Positions 1 through 14,200 are shown, counted from the stretch's first letter. The stretch: DNA of 64,000 nucleotides from Mauremys mutica (GCF_020497125.1 NC_059082.1:64372948-64436947); one strand, 5' to 3'. Translations and numbers: made by a program. The notes: a model not told the origin generated them from the sequence alone.

Positions 1-700
1 CCGGTTACCTGCAGGTGACTTTGAGGGTGACCAGGAGGGCGCAGCCCAGCACGATAGCAGCTCCGCACACCAGCTCGGGTCTCCGGGACATCTGGGCAGC
101 ACGGGGCCGGGGCCGGGGCCCAGGGGCAGCGGAGTGGCCGGAGCCTCCGCATAACGACATCACCTCCCAGCCCGGGGCGGGGAGGGGCGGACGGGCGAGG
201 CCGGGCCGCTGGCGCTCGCACACGTCTCCCTACCCCCGGCCTGTCAGGGGCTCCTGGGGCGGGACGGCTGGGGGCGGCTGCCGCACACAAGCGAACCCAA
301 CGCCGCCACGTCTCCTCGCCCGCCCCGGCCCCCAGAGCAGGCGCACGCAGGCCCGGCCCCGCGCTGCGGGAAGCGCCTGGCTGAGGCCTGCCCGCAGCCA
401 AGCGCAGCGCCTGGGAGGCTGCGCCTGAACCGCTGAGAGAGCGCGGGGGAGGGAGCCTCACGGCCCCAGCTGAGGCCTCCTCGGTCAATAGAAATGGATG
501 GGGAAGGTCGGGTGTTAGGAGCGCGCCGGGGGCTGCATGAGGGGTACGTCGCCGCAGAACCCAGGCTCCCAGCCCGTGCCCGCGGTCCCAGCGAGGCCCA
601 GGAGAAGTGGGCGATACACGCCTCCTTCCCGTTTAACAAAGGTCAAAGCAGGACCGCCCCTCCAGGAGAGCTGCGAGGTGTGTGGACAGGGTTTGCAGCC
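1..700 (-). promoter_or_regulatory. CpG-rich promoter region of TXNDC11
   Basis: The first 700 bases are strongly GC- and CpG-rich and then change abruptly to ordinary AT-rich DNA. The block surrounds the TXNDC11 start exon, so it is the likely promoter and 5' UTR of that gene on the minus strand. The transcription start cannot be fixed from sequence. Long open frames here on both strands are a by-product of GC content. Confidence 0.7.
9..160 (-). CDS. TXNDC11: TXNDC11 coding exon 1 (partial gene)
   Basis: This is the start of thioredoxin domain-containing protein 11, an endoplasmic-reticulum membrane protein with thioredoxin-like domains. The exon gives 50 codons plus two bases and ends at a consensus donor (CTGCAG|GTAACC, GT at positions 8-7). 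The peptide starts MSLCGG and contains RRPELVCG followed by a hydrophobic run (AAIVLGCALLVTL) and KVTC. This corresponds to the N-terminal membrane anchor of vertebrate TXNDC11, which I recall as RPELLCG followed by a similar hydrophobic stretch and KFTC. I chose the ATG at 160 because MSxCGG matches the family start; an in-frame ATG at 223 and an internal one at 91 are the alternatives. The linker before the anchor is shorter than in mammals. The rest of the gene is beyond the left edge. Confidence 0.83.
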
Positions 701-3119
701 GGTAGGTGCTGGAACTAGTGCTCCACCATTCCTGGACATGAAGTGGTTTCCATCATATAAAGGGTTTACAGTTTGGTTCAATGGCTCTCAGCACCCCTCA
801 CTACAAAAATTGTCCCAGCACCCCTGCTGCTGCATGAAACGCCAACCAAACCCTTGTTTTCTTGCATTGTTTCTAAACATAAGCCAAACGTATAACCTCT
901 GTGGTTGTGACGCTACCCTTCCCAAGCATGAACCCATTGGTACATGGGCCAGGTTGAGTGTCCTCTGAATCTTCAGCCAGCTCCGGTGCCTGATCCTTTT
1001 CCACAGCCATTATTTAGTCCTCTGTGAGCGACAATGTGGGAAAAGTGGAGACCATTTTTTTGTATTGGTATCAGCATAGTAGATGTTTGCTAAATTTTCA
1101 AGTCCTCTTTGTTTCATTCTTGTAAGTATATTACAGGTTTAATAAATCCGAGACAAGTGAAAAGAATCTAACCACACCCTTCTGTGAAGTGTTTACCCAT
1201 TTGAGTACTGTCCACAAAAATGAACTCATGCTATGTTTAAGGAAGGTTGGAGGCTTTTAACAGTAAAGGGGTTTGGTTTATACAACCTTGTTTCATGTGA
1301 TTTTTCTTATCCAAGGTAACTTACAATAAAAGAAACAGCTTATTGATGTCCTATTAGGTTTCACAGCTAAAGGACCCTTCCCCAGCCTATAGGGAGGATT
1401 CACTGAGCCAAGGACTCTGAAATAATTAGGGGGGACAACAGGAAAAAAAAAAGACGACAGGTGTGAAGTTCAGAGGATCAAAAGTAGGAAACTGGAAGGG
1501 GACACCGAGCAGAGAACACTGGGCAGCGCCCACTGCTCCTCCAAGGTGTCAAGGGAGCTGGCAGATGCCCCCCAGAGGAACTCTGCCCAGATAGGTGAAC
1601 GGAGGATCGGAAATAGGCCCCACAGTTGCAGAAAAACCCCTCAGCCAACATCCTCTCCCTGGTATTGTAGACGGCCACTTTGGCCATCACTAGGAGGAGG
1701 TTGACAAAGAGGTCCCGTGGCTTTGTGGGGCCATGGATAGGGTGTGCATATATGAGAAGGTGGGGAGAGAAGTGTAGGCAAAAATGCAACAGTAGGTCTA
1801 GAAGGAGCTGGAAAAGGGGCTTCAACATGGCACACTCAAGGTAAACATGTCCCAGGGTCTCCCTCACACAGCAAAAGGGACAAGTATCGAGAACGGGTGA
1901 ACTGCGCCACCTGAAGAAGTCAACTAATATGCCCAGTGGACTATGTGACCAAGGTGGAATATAAGCTGGCCCACCAGGGTTCCTCACCCTCAATACGTGG
2001 CAATAGGTCCTGCTACTTACTATCAGGGCAGGACACAAGGGTGAGGAAATGGAGCGTATGGAGCACAAGCATGTACAGATGTGCCCTTGGCATGGTTCAA
2101 ATGCAAACCAGCTGCAGGTTGCCCTGCTGGATCAAGTTATGTGGGTAGGAAGGCCGAAGGGGCTCACGGGGCAAGGACCCTATGCAGAGACCTATGCAAG
2201 GGCTTATGTTCTATTTTTAAAGGTATCATCTGAATCCACTGTGCTTTTATTTCATGGACCACAAGGGACAGATCAATATCCAGGCTTGTTTTTAGTGTGC
2301 AAGTACTTGAACGTGCTGATTTTGCATAATGTAAAATGTATGGAACTAAACTATGGCCTGAATTCCAGTAATCACATTCAAACCATTGAAATAATTCTTA
2401 AAAGCTTTCCCAGTGGAAACAGATGACCCAATAAAGGAGCAAATTAAAAAGCAAGTGGGTTTTTTGGGGGGAGTGGGATTAAGAAAAGCACAAATGAATG
2501 TCAGGAATGAAGCAGGCAGACAGATCTGCAGTAAAGACAAAATGCAGTAAGAAAAGAAAGATTTCATAGTTCTGACCCAGAGGGTAACCTTGTTCAGAAG
2601 TGACATTTCAGAGCGAAGTATAACTCTTTTGGTCTTTCACTGCTGGATGGGGCCTATCTCTGAAGTGGGTTGTGAAGTATGATTCACTTGGGAGTGGGGG
2701 GAGAGAAAAAGAGAGGGGAAGAGAGATAGTCCCCAATACAAGAGGCTGGGAACCATATGCTTCTAATACAAAACTTGATAGCACTTTGTCCCATTCCTCT
2801 GGGGGTGGACACTTAAAAATAATCTGCTAAAGCAAGCTTTACTGCTTTATTTTTAAAATGTACTTTCTGATCTAATCAGTGTTGCCCAATGTGCGGTATA
2901 AGTGACCGCACTTTTCTACCAGTGTAGAAAACCTATTCCTAACATTTGACCTTTTTGGGTTGTCAGAAGCAGTTCCAAAGCAAACTATTCTAAGAAATCA
3001 GCTATAACTTGAAGATAAACTAAACATAATTGTTTAGATTTAGTTGCTCAAAGGGTTTTTCTAATAGGCGAGTAACTGTTTCATGCAAAATAGAAGTCAA
3101 TCAGAAGCAACATGCAGAA
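701..3119. other. Intergenic DNA between ZC3H7A and TXNDC11
   Basis: About 2.4 kb separates the CpG island of TXNDC11 from the ZC3H7A 3' end. Apart from the LINE fragment at 1450-2200 I see only AT-rich sequence with no coding or structured RNA signal. The two minus-strand genes are therefore closely spaced, with the TXNDC11 promoter just downstream of the ZC3H7A polyadenylation region. Confidence 0.5.
1450..2200 (-). mobile_element. LINE-like non-LTR retrotransposon fragment (C-terminal end)
   Basis: A single open frame at 1478-2068 on the minus strand contains a motif of the form CPFC...ETLGHVYLEC, a zinc-binding pattern like the domain that follows the reverse transcriptase in several non-LTR retrotransposons. 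It continues with an LLxxLLLHF...HLLIYAHP...GPTKPRDL...NLLLVMAKVAVY segment. No reverse transcriptase core is present, so this is a 5'-truncated copy. A short A-run borders it at 1442-1451. The clade (Tx1/L1-like or other) cannot be assigned with confidence. It lies between TXNDC11 and ZC3H7A and is not a host gene. Confidence 0.5.
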
Positions 3120-3879
3120 AGTAGCTTTATGTAAAGTTATCTTTATTACAGGTAACATTGGTTCATACAATACACAATACTGACATACAAGTGTAATCTT
3201 TCAAAATCATCATTTAAACAGCAAAGACCAAGAAACAGAATTTTAAACTACTTGATTTTCAAAAAAAAAAAAAAATATATCAATACATTTTTCTCCCAAG
3301 ATCCTTTTCAGTAAATTATATTGAAATATACAAATAGAGAAAAAATACCCCATTCAACATATATTGTAGTTAAATGGTTATTTTGCTTAAAATCCTTTTT
3401 AATAAGAAAATCCTCTTTAACAACCTACATAGAGATAAATAGCAAAGTTTTGTTTTAAAGAAATCTTCATTAAAACATTTAAAGAATTTTCATCCATAAT
3501 TTTCTTCTTAGCCCAAAACACCCAGTGTGTTTTGTAATTTTACCATAAAGTTTTCATCTGAAGGACCAACAGTAGGGGGGCTTCCTACACATTATAACCC
3601 CTCCCTCCTCCTTCGCCTCTTTCATAACGTTCTGTCCAACAGAAGGCGAATAAGCATGTAATACTTTATATCTTTTTTTATTACTTCACCATTCTGTTTC
3701 ATGAGAGCACAGACAGGTCTTCTGAATCCCCCTACATCTACTATATTTTGCTGTTCGGGAGGAACAATATATGCCAATATAAGCAGAAAACCTGCTGCTT
3801 TTCTGTCACGTGCTTTTGATTACTGTCAAATTTTCTGGTTTATGCTTCCATAAGGTAACATGAATGCATCATTTTAGTA
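3120..3879 (-). other. ZC3H7A: ZC3H7A 3' untranslated region with polyadenylation signals
   Basis: This AT-rich stretch follows the ZC3H7A stop codon. On the minus strand AATAAA occurs at 3682-3677 and again at 3147-3142. The second is the likelier main signal because it lies at the far end of the AT-rich, repeat-free stretch, giving a 3' UTR of about 760 bases with cleavage near 3120. Which signal is used cannot be decided without transcript data. Confidence 0.55.
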
Positions 3880-4069
3880 TTAGTTTAAATCTTTAAACAA
3901 AAAACTATATTTTCCAAAGTCATTATCATTTGGAGCAATCAAATGGTCTTTTCTTGCTTTGCTGAGCTTCATTCTTAGAACATCTCTTCGTTCTTCCCAT
4001 TCACGGAGCTCAGCATTTCCATGTGCAAATTTACAGCTGTTTCCTTCAATGCAAGTACCAGCCATATAT
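3880..4069 (-). CDS. ZC3H7A: ZC3H7A coding exon 23, CCCH finger 4 and stop
   Basis: The last coding exon, residues 907-969. [20 protein letters not shown] completes the fourth CCCH finger with C-x7-C-x5-C-x3-H spacing, followed by [20 protein letters not shown] and the conserved C-terminal [15 protein letters not shown]. Acceptor TTTAACAG, stop TAA at 3882-3880. Confidence 0.94.
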
Positions 4070-5164
4070 CTGTTAAAAAATTAAATTGGTGTGTTATAGT
4101 TTTCACAAAAAGTATCACAAATGGACTATCTGATTTTAAAAGGTCGTAAATATTTTCTACTAGCCATGTTTTTCATATAATTAGACCTTTATTAAAGCAG
4201 CACAAATTCTCTAGGAGAGAGATTTTTTTCTCTCTAAAATGAGGATGCATCAGTTAAGTTTACCCTCTTTAATAGTCTTTGAGAACCAGGTAAGGAAAAA
4301 AAAAGTCTTTGGAGGACAGGAGCCAAAGCTCTGGCCTTCCATCCCTCGTTTCTCCACTTTGCCCAAACACACCCTCTTCCAAAAAAATATTAACCTATCA
4401 ATTAAATTCAGTTTGTTCCAAAAATCATTAGAATCCCTGTCTGTGACAACCACTAGTTTTTCTCTTTATCAATAAAATGAAGATTTTAATATTGCCACAG
4501 AAAATGCCTGCACTCTGGAGCTCCAACCTTAGATCCCAGACTCCAAAGCCAACCAGACTTGCTCCACTGATTTAAAGCATGTTAACTCGTCCACCTGAGG
4601 CCAAGTGGCTTGTGTGCAAAGGCTCTGTCCTCCAAGACTGGAATACAAGACAGATTAGTAGAGTCTACTAACCAGCGTTGAGAAAGCCAGCAGGCCAGTT
4701 TGGTGTGTAGGGCCCTTTGGAACATACCTGAATTTCACAGATAGCTTCCAGTGACAGTATTTTCTGTGACAAGTGAATATCTGATTTGCAAAGAACACCC
4801 CCATAATTTCAAGATACTTTGTTACAAGGAAAATATAGAGGTATATTTATAACACTTTATTTATAACATTGTTTAAAGAATAGCATTGGTACAAAGTTTT
4901 ATGCTAACACAAAAAGGCTTGAACCTTTCCACTTGGCTCCACATCTGGCACTCAAAGCCAAACCTTCTCACCACACATTAAAATACACTAAATATCTGGT
5001 CACTCAGATATTCATGTTAAAATATTGATATTTAACTGTTTGCTTTGCATAAGATTTCAAGAATGCATACACTAATAGAGTGGGTGTCATAAAAAAAAAA
5101 TCAATGTTCACCATCTCAGGTAACTGCAAATATTTGCTATCTATATCTATATAGAGCAAATGAA

Positions 5165-5201
<37 letters not shown>

Positions 5202-8200
5202 CTATATTTGCTATAGCACAATTGTGAGTGAGCAACTTTGACATCTCAAATATAAATGCTACATACCTTTCACAAATGTTAAAATATCCAGTTGGAAACC
5301 GATGCTGCCAACAGTTTTGATCATCCTCAGTGTGGAATACCTTCTCCTTATGCTTTTCTGAAGAGATGTGACCTTGCCATTGTTTCTCACTATTACAGTT
5401 CTTTCCGCACATCCAGCAGTGAAAGTCCACCTGGTTTACACACATTAAAAAAATTTAAGAAAAATCAATACTTCATGCATAGAACTGCTCCTTAACACAG
5501 TTTAATATCGGATTAGGTAAAGAAACAATTAGGCCTGGTCTACACTGGGTGTGTGTGTGGGGGGGGAAATATCGATCTAAGTTCCGCAACTTTAGCTACG
5601 TGAATAACGTAGCTGAAGTTGATGTACTTAGATCGACTTACCATAGTGTCTACTCACTGCAGTGAGTCGACTGCTGCCGCTCTCCCATCGACTTTGCCTG
5701 CGCCTCTCGCTGAGCTGGAGTACAGGAGTTGACGGGAGAGCGCTTGGGGATCGATTTATCGCGTCTAGCCTACACGTGATAAATCGATCCCCACTGGATT
5801 GATTGCTGCCTGCCGGTAGTGAAGACATACCCTTATAGGCTAATATACAGTAACAATTTTCAAGTCTGTTTATATGGAGTCATCAGCTGAGGTTTTTGAC
5901 CCCTTCCCCAGGCTCTGTAGATTCTGAAGAGCAGCACTAATGTCGGTCCACAGCATGACTCCACGTTAGCTAACTACAAGCATTTCAGAGACACAAGATA
6001 GGTGTGGTAATATCTTTCATTGGACCAACTTCTGTTAGTGAGAAAGAGCAGCTTTTGAGCTTACACAGAGCTCTTCTTCAGGAGAAGGAAGAGCTCTGTG
6101 TAAGCTCGTCTCTCGCACCAAACAGAAGTTGGTCCAATGAAAGATATTACCTCACCCACCTTGTGTCTCTAGTATCCTGGGACTGACATGGCCACAACAC
6201 TGCATACCAGGATTTCAGTGACTGTTGTATGAGCAAGGAACACAGTATTTGGTATTAAGTGCAAAAAAAATTCCAGAGTTTAGGATAATTACTAAACTTG
6301 CATTACTTACTGTAACTTCAGCATAGTCAGTTGGCATATGAATTTGCTTCCCATTTTCTTTGTTTGCTTGAGTAGCTGTATCTTCTCCTTTTTCTGGTTT
6401 TTGACTCTTTAGCCACATTTCATACAACTGCTCCATGTCTTGAACTAACAAGAGCAGAAGCTAAAATAAGTATTCAGCAATTAAGGCAAGAGTGAGTACA
6501 ATACGTAACTGAGTTTGCAGACATAATTTGGAAATAAGACACAGATCTCTTTAGGCCCCATTTAGTATAAGCAGAAAAAGGAAGGACAAATTGCAGACCT
6601 GAAGGGAGGAGAGAGAGACAGTAGCTAATAATGAGAGCTATGTGAATCTTTGGCCTCTTAGCCTGACCCACTTTCTTCCAAGACACCTAGGTAGGGGAAA
6701 TTAAGATTTACCTAATATGAGTAGCAAATATTTATATTAGCTATCACCCAAGTCCCCAATTGCAATTGGGCCCCATTATGCTGATCTGTGATTTTATCAT
6801 TAATCCTGTTATTAGAGCTAGTCAAATGCATTACAAATACATTTCCTGATATTTATCCTGTCGTCTCATTTGCAAATCAATGTTAGTATCAGTTAAGTTA
6901 TTCAATCTTTGTTCTTTGCGATCAGTCACATGGTATTATTTCTCCCTAATAACCTTCCTGATTGGACAACAAATGTAAAACCCAAGCAAGAATAGTGAAT
7001 ACTCTTGATTCCATTTGAACACTGGTACTTTTGCAGCCAGCCAGCCCCCTATATACAAACAAAACCCAATTTGCAAAAATGATAAATACAAATACAGCTG
7101 ATCTGAACAGGAATTTGGTACACTCATAAATGGTTGAAAATGGTGTTTTTGCATTCAACTAACTCTTCTACTTACTCAAAAATCTTCCAAGCTAAAAACT
7201 GCACTGACAGTAATTACTAATTTCAGACACATAATGGGTCACCTGGTATTTATATGAATCTATATTAAAATGGTGTTATTATGTATAAGACACTAATTTT
7301 GTATAATGAGAGGCAGGTTGGGTTTACTTGAAGAAAAATCTACCCGCTAGATTGCCTAGGGAAGGCTAGAGGAAAACTGACTGAGAGGTACTTATTGTAG
7401 GAGAGAGATGAAAACAAGAGAAAACCCAGGATTTACAGCATGTATGTGTTTAATACCCTTACACATTTTTACTTACTACTATTCTCTTTCATATAGGTCC
7501 ACATCTCTCTCTCCTCAGGACTGTGAGCAAAGGAGCAGTTTCCAACATATTGACATTTCTTGCCTGAAGCAATATGATTGCACAACTAGATATGAATAAA
7601 AAATATATATATATCTTTTAGGCATATGTTGAGTGATGATGGGTGATGAAAGATCTTTGTAGCTTTACTTCAGGCACATCAGCATTCTGATAAGCAGACA
7701 AGCTACTACTATTATAACTCAAATAAATAGTTGTCTTCCAAATAAGCTGTCAGAGCAGTGGTTCTCAACCTGTAGCCCACAGGCCACTTGTGGCCCAATC
7801 AGCACACAGCTGTGGACCATGTGACATCCTCAGGGCCATACAGGTAGTATTGGATGCAGCCCATATAACATACTGATCTTATCTAGTCTTAAAAACACCT
7901 TATGAAGCACTCGTTACAGAAGGGCTCATCAGTCTGCAAAGCTAGCAGAAAATATAGGTTGGATGCAGACAGTTAGGACTTAGAAATCACACCATGATTA
8001 GAACATAACATTTTAGGTTTGTGCTGTATTTGTATTATACAGGAATTCAAATTTTTACTTTTGACAGTACTCCAAAACTGTAAGGTAAAATTTACGCATT
8101 ACATTATTAGCTGGATGCCTCCCATTCACTGTAATAAATCACACAATGCTCTTTGAAAACAAACAGAGTCCTTTTGAAGTAATGAGTTGTCAGAACCCAG

Positions 8201-11200
8201 GAAGCAGGATTTTGCAAACTCATCTTGACAACTGCACAAGACGAAATGAAATTCTAGGTCTCTTCCAATATTGTATGGAGTGTGTCTCACTCTCAAGCTA
8301 TTATTCACTCTTTTGATTAGGGTTTTATGAGAACTATATACATATTTTACAGACTTCAAATGAGATTACTTAATACTTTATATTAATACCTTCTATACTT
8401 TTATTACTGAAGTTTCACTGACTTGGAGGAGCTTCAGCAATAAAAAATGAGCTCAGTCCTTTCTAGCACCTGGATGTGCAGCTGCTCCCACTGATTTCAG
8501 ACATTTCACACCCAGTGGCTGCAGAAATCGTGCCCTTTACTAGTATTTTCCAGTGACTTAAGTGTCTTAATTAAAAAGATCGTTTTAGATAAACAAATAC
8601 ATCAAACTGCGAAGGCACTTGTTTCTTCGTGGGAAGAGGGCGAATGGTCATCCACTTCTTACGTTCATTAGACATCACCAGCACCACACGACGATCTTTG
8701 GTCCATCTAAGGAATATGGAAGCATTCAAATACATAGAATACATCTACATAGCATACTATTTGTCAATAGTAAAGATAATGATTGGACCTAAAGAGCCCC
8801 AAAGCCATATGTTTTAATGCAATTTATTTAAAGTCTCAAACACCCGTCATGGTTGGGAGTTAAAGGAAAAATAAAGTCAGTATAAACTGCCAACTGAAGT
8901 GTGTAACATGCATTTTTTATTCTTGATTATTAACACACTTTAAAGTCTTCAGCCTTTCAGCCCAAGTATAGATCACCCGAAAGATTTTACACAATGGTTT
9001 ACTGAGAGACATTATGTATTTGAAGTTATCTGTTACTCACGGGTGTCTTGCTTTTGCACTACAGTATTTTTTGTTTTTGTCTGGCTCGCTAACTTGACCA
9101 TTTCTCCAGCACTGGGCACACACAAACTTCATTTTCAAATTTAGAGATCCATGCTTCATTTGGTTGCCAAGAATCTTAAATTAAAAAAAAAATTAAAATG
9201 GTGATTTGCATCTGCAGAGAAATCCATACATAAATCATTAAGTACCCCCGAAGATAAGAAAGGGTTATAAAATATTTCTAGATGTGTTATATACTAGAAA
9301 GCTTATAAGTACATCAAAAAAGACCTAGATTTGCAATCTTGAAAACTAGAAGTTTCTGTTAATGACAGCATGTTAGTTAATTTTGTTTAGGTTGTATAAA
9401 TGCACCCAGAGTTTGTGGCAATGGGCATACAATGTGCCGTATAAACAAAATGTAAATGAGAACAAACTATTAAAAAAGGATTTATGCTAGATCCTCAGCT
9501 GAAGAAAGAATGTGAAAGAATACATTTTTGAAGGTTTATATTCTGTTTATGACAAAATAAGCAAAGTGGAAAAAAGTAACTGCACATGTGTAACGAGAAA
9601 TCTGGGATTAGAATATCTGAAGTATCCAGAAAGCTTAATTTTTTTTTAAAAAGGGTGGGGGGGAACAAAAGGGAATAATTTGGGGCATATACTCGGGACA
9701 ACCATTTTGTGATATAAACTAACAGTTAAATCATGTTATAAACATTGACATCAAAACCAGTACATCACCAATCACACTAGTCCCACATAAAATTGCTTCC
9801 TGAGAAAGATGTGACTGGAAATACCTGTGCTCCATGTGCGTTTGCTTCCATATTCTGCCAATATTTCTTTGATTCTTGAGCAATAGTATCATGCGAGATA
9901 CCTGCAGAGGAGAAAACAAAGGTCTTAGACAATTATGAATATTTGGAAGTTTTATTCATATACATGTTCAAGTGCTACTGAATCCCCCCAAAAAACAACT
10001 GACGTTGCCAAAGAGACTGGTGTTACTTACCACAAGATTTACAAAAAACAAGCACTTAAAACAAGTTAAGGACATCCTCCAATCCTACACTGTCCACATA
10101 ACACAAATACATTCACAGATGGACCAAAGTATCGCCCAAGTTTTCTGTTTAATTGGATCTTCCAAAATAGCCCATTTTCAAATCCTGGAGCCAGATGCCT
10201 AAGGCCTTGGTGCAAATGACCACAGGCAAGCTAGCTGCAATCCTCTTGAAAACCAGATCATTTTTCCAAAAACGAGACTCCAGTTTATGTTCACAAGGCT
10301 CCTATAAAAACCCTCCTCATGTACAGATCAGCGTTACTTAGCAGAGAGAGACCCCACAAGACTTGCAAGACTCATAGGCAGGATGTAAAAGACTGTCACA
10401 TTGCCTTTAATGATAGCCATTCTTGCAACCACTTTTCCTCTCAGGCTCTTTAATAATCTCAATGTCCTCAGAGATACAGACTTTTACTGCACACCTTTCC
10501 ATATAATTAAAGCCTCACCAAGGTTTCTTCTCCCCAATGTCCATGGAGAGGCTGAAGACTAAAGACATCAACTCTATCAGAATTTCAGAGTCCTTAAAAA
10601 GAAAAATAGGTCTGTGCCTAGATTTGGAGCAGGGGCAGGAAGGGGCTTCCCATTCAGGTGAGCATTCCCCTTCTTTAGAGTCCTCCAACCCTCAGAGTCT
10701 ATAAATTATCAATTGGGCCTTGACTATGTCTGGACATGCGTAGGAGAGAAGAACTCACATGGACACTCATGTTTGTGAGATGGCCTAACCCTTTTAATAA
10801 GAAGTTTATAGGGTTAAGAGGAAATAGCAGCTACCCTTGAACCTAGCATCATAGAATCTCAGGGTTGGAAGGGACCTCAGGAGGTCATCTAGTCCAACCC
10901 CCTGCTCAAAGCAGGACCAAACCCAACTAAATCATCCCAGCCAGGGCTTTGTCAAGCCTGACCTTAAAAACCTCTAAAGGAAGGAGATTCCACCACCTCC
11001 CTAGGTAACCCATTCCAGTTCTTCACCACCCTACTAGTGAAAAAGTTTTTCCTAATATCCAACCTAAACCTCCCCCTCTGCAACTTGAGACCATTACTCC
11101 TTGTTCTGTCAGACATTTTGGGGGGCAGCAAAGGAAGGGAGAGCAGCTGTCCTTCCTTCCACAAAAAGGAATCCTCAAAGGCCAAGTAGAGATAAATGGG

Positions 11201-14200
11201 CTAGTGCAGTGGTTCTCAAACTTTTGTACTAGTGACCCCTTTCAAATAGCAAGCCTATGAGTGCGACCCACCCCCTTATAAATTAAAAAAAACAACAACA
11301 CTTCTTTATATATTTAACACCATTATAAATGCTGGATGCAAAGCGGGGTTTGGGGTGGAGGTTGACAGCTCGCAACCCTCCCATGTAATAACCTCACGAC
11401 CCCCTGAGGGGTCCCAACCCCCAGTTTGAGAATCCCTGGGCTAGAGCAACAGAAAACTGGGGGGAGATTCTGTACACCTCCACATGACTGTCTTCCTCTG
11501 AAACTTTTCTTGGCCTGGGGTCATCCTAAGTTGGCCGATACACTTCCAGACAGAGGGAGCGGAGCTGATCTGATGCTCCTTCTCCACGGAAGAAGCACGT
11601 TCAGGGTGAAATTCTGGGCAAAAACAGGGACCCAACTATGGGACCCCATATCATCTCCACATTGCTCACACTACCCTTTTTCTGGGCATCGTCGCCACCT
11701 AGGATGATCAACCCAACTAATATTTAAAGCAGTGTTCCCTCACACAGAAAGGTAGAGAGTAGCAGTGAGGTCCACTGCAAGTTGGTCGGAGGGACCACCA
11801 AAACCATACCAAAAAAGTTGACCACCACAATGAGGCAAAGAGGAGCAGGCCTCAATTTAACAATAAAGAAATTTTGTAGCAACATTAAGCTAGAGGAACA
11901 AACACACTGGACAAGTAAAAAACCAAAAAAAAAAAATCAAAACTGGGTCAATGACCTGTAACAAAAAGATACACCTGATCAATGTCTTTCACACTCTGCA
12001 GAAACATTCTCCTTTGCCTTCAGAGTAAATATCTCAATTTCTAGTCAAAGTAATTTTGTAATAAAACTAAAACACGAAAGCTAAAAACCTCAAACACCTG
12101 TCAGGGATGGTATAGATAATACTTAGTCCTGCTATCAGTGCAGGGGACTGGACTATATCAGCAGTTCTCAACCAGGGTCTGTAAGTCCTTTCAGGGGTCC
12201 GTGGGGCCCTGTGGCTGAAACCCGGCGCCCCGAACCCCAGCGCCCTCTGTGGGGCTGAAGCCAGCAGCCCCAGCGTTCCCCCTCATCCCCCAAAGCCCTG
12301 AGGCCTGGCGCTCCCCGCGGGCAGAAGCCCTGAGCCAATCGGCAGAGTTGGAGGGGGCAAGCACAAGAGTTTGGCCCTCTCAGCCCCCAAACCACAGTGC
12401 CTTACTCAGAGTGGGGCAGTCTGGGGGCAGATCCACCCCCTTAGCTCCTCCTTTCCCCCAGCCCCATCCCTCTGGTAAGGCTGTAGGTGGGAAAGCCAGA
12501 GCTAGTCAGTGAAGGGCAGCTGCTTCTCTGGCTGGTGGTGCCGTGGAGCGGGTAGCCATGGCATTCTCCCATCTGCTGCTGGTGCCCGGGGTTGCTGCTG
12601 CTCCTCAGCTCCCAGATCCCTTTGACTGCTCACGCAGCCAGTAAGAGCCGCCCAGGTGTGGGGACCCGGCTCTGGGGCTGGCAGAGCCCTCAGGGAGCAA
12701 CCACTGCAGGGGGAGCCCTCCTGGCACACAGCCCTTAGCTATCTTTCTCCCTGCAACCTGAGCTACCCCTCGCAACCCGCACACAGACCCTAGCTACTCC
12801 CTGCTTGCACCCTGAGCTACTCCGCTACCTGCACACAGCCCCTAGCTACCCCTTGCTGCACCCTGAGCGGTTTTCAGACTTTTTGAACTGAAAAGTCTCC
12901 CCCCTTTCAGTTCTATGTTTTGATTGTGGCCTCCCACAACCCAGACAGCCTGGGTGGTCTGCTGAGGTGAATTGGGGTTGGAGGTGGTGCTTCATCCCTG
13001 GACCCCACTGTGCGGAACTGAGCCCCGCCAGCCCTTGCCCCCGCAAAATAGAAGTCAAACTACGTCTATGCACAGGGCCCCCCACCTGCTCCCAAGTGGC
13101 CCTAGAGTTTCTAATAGCATGTTGAGGGGGGCCTCAGCAAGAAAAAGGTTGTGAATCCCTGGATTAGATGACCTTAAGGTCCCTTCCAGTCCTATGATTA
13201 AGAAACTATTGGTTTTGAGTTAAAGCTAGGTTTCCTAATTTTATATGTCTAGCAATCTTACTCAATTCCCACTAGCTAGTAAAACTGACCAATTGTTTAT
13301 TGGATATACAGAAGACTACAGGAGGTTGTAAGTAGAAGACGCTGACTAGTGGGTCAATTAATTGCATTTTTTTATCTTTTTGTACTGGGGGTAGGGGTAA
13401 TATTTAAATCCAAACATACCTGTCTCATTCTGCATTATCCAAACTTTGAGTTCTACAAGACTGTGTGCATAAAAACACTCATCTTCTCTTAAACAGCCAT
13501 AACGCACCTCATGCCTGCACAGGTCAAGCTGACACTGAACATGAAAAGAACGGATCTTGGAATACTTTACTGTAGTTTCTCGCAGAATGTGGACAAGGCA
13601 CCTGTTTTTGAAAAGAAATCAATATTTTAAGCTTTCTGTAAAGTTATTGACCTTCCTTGTGCATATGGAAAACATGCAACCTGACCATTCTTTCCACCTC
13701 ATATATTTTAATTTTGACATCTCTTTAAAATATCTTATATACTGCTAGGCGGAGTAATCCTAGATCACTACTGTTTGTGTAATTTTTACAAGCAAATTCA
13801 GTGTGTGACTATGAGGTCTTTCCACTTAAGGAATTATTAAAACTTTGGAAAAATGTGAGTTTATATATCAGCATGCACCACAAATTGGTAACTCTGAGCT
13901 TTAAATTAACAAATAGGCAGTATTCAGAGCCCTTTGTGCTCCTGGATTCTACTGTCATGGAAACTGCCATGGAATTATATAGACACCCACTCTCCTTCCT
14001 CTGATAAATGTGTACACACAGCTCCCACAGAAGTCAGTGAGTAGATTATGTACAGCCAAGGGCAGCATTTGTCAAGAAATGATTTTTAAGGCTAGAAGAG
14101 ACCAAGAAGGTCATCTAATCCAACTTCTTGCATAAAACACAGGCTATAGGATTTTACCCCAGGAACCCTTGTATCAAGCTTACGCGTCTCTAGTTTAAGC

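Noticed and set aside
244..968. Overlapping open frames in the TXNDC11 CpG island
   Set aside because: Low-complexity Arg/Pro/Gly-rich translations typical of CpG islands, no family match.
1478..2068. Cys-rich 196-codon frame as a zinc-finger gene
   Set aside because: The CxxC...HxxxxC pattern and following helices are those of a LINE C-terminus, and there is no promoter or exon structure.
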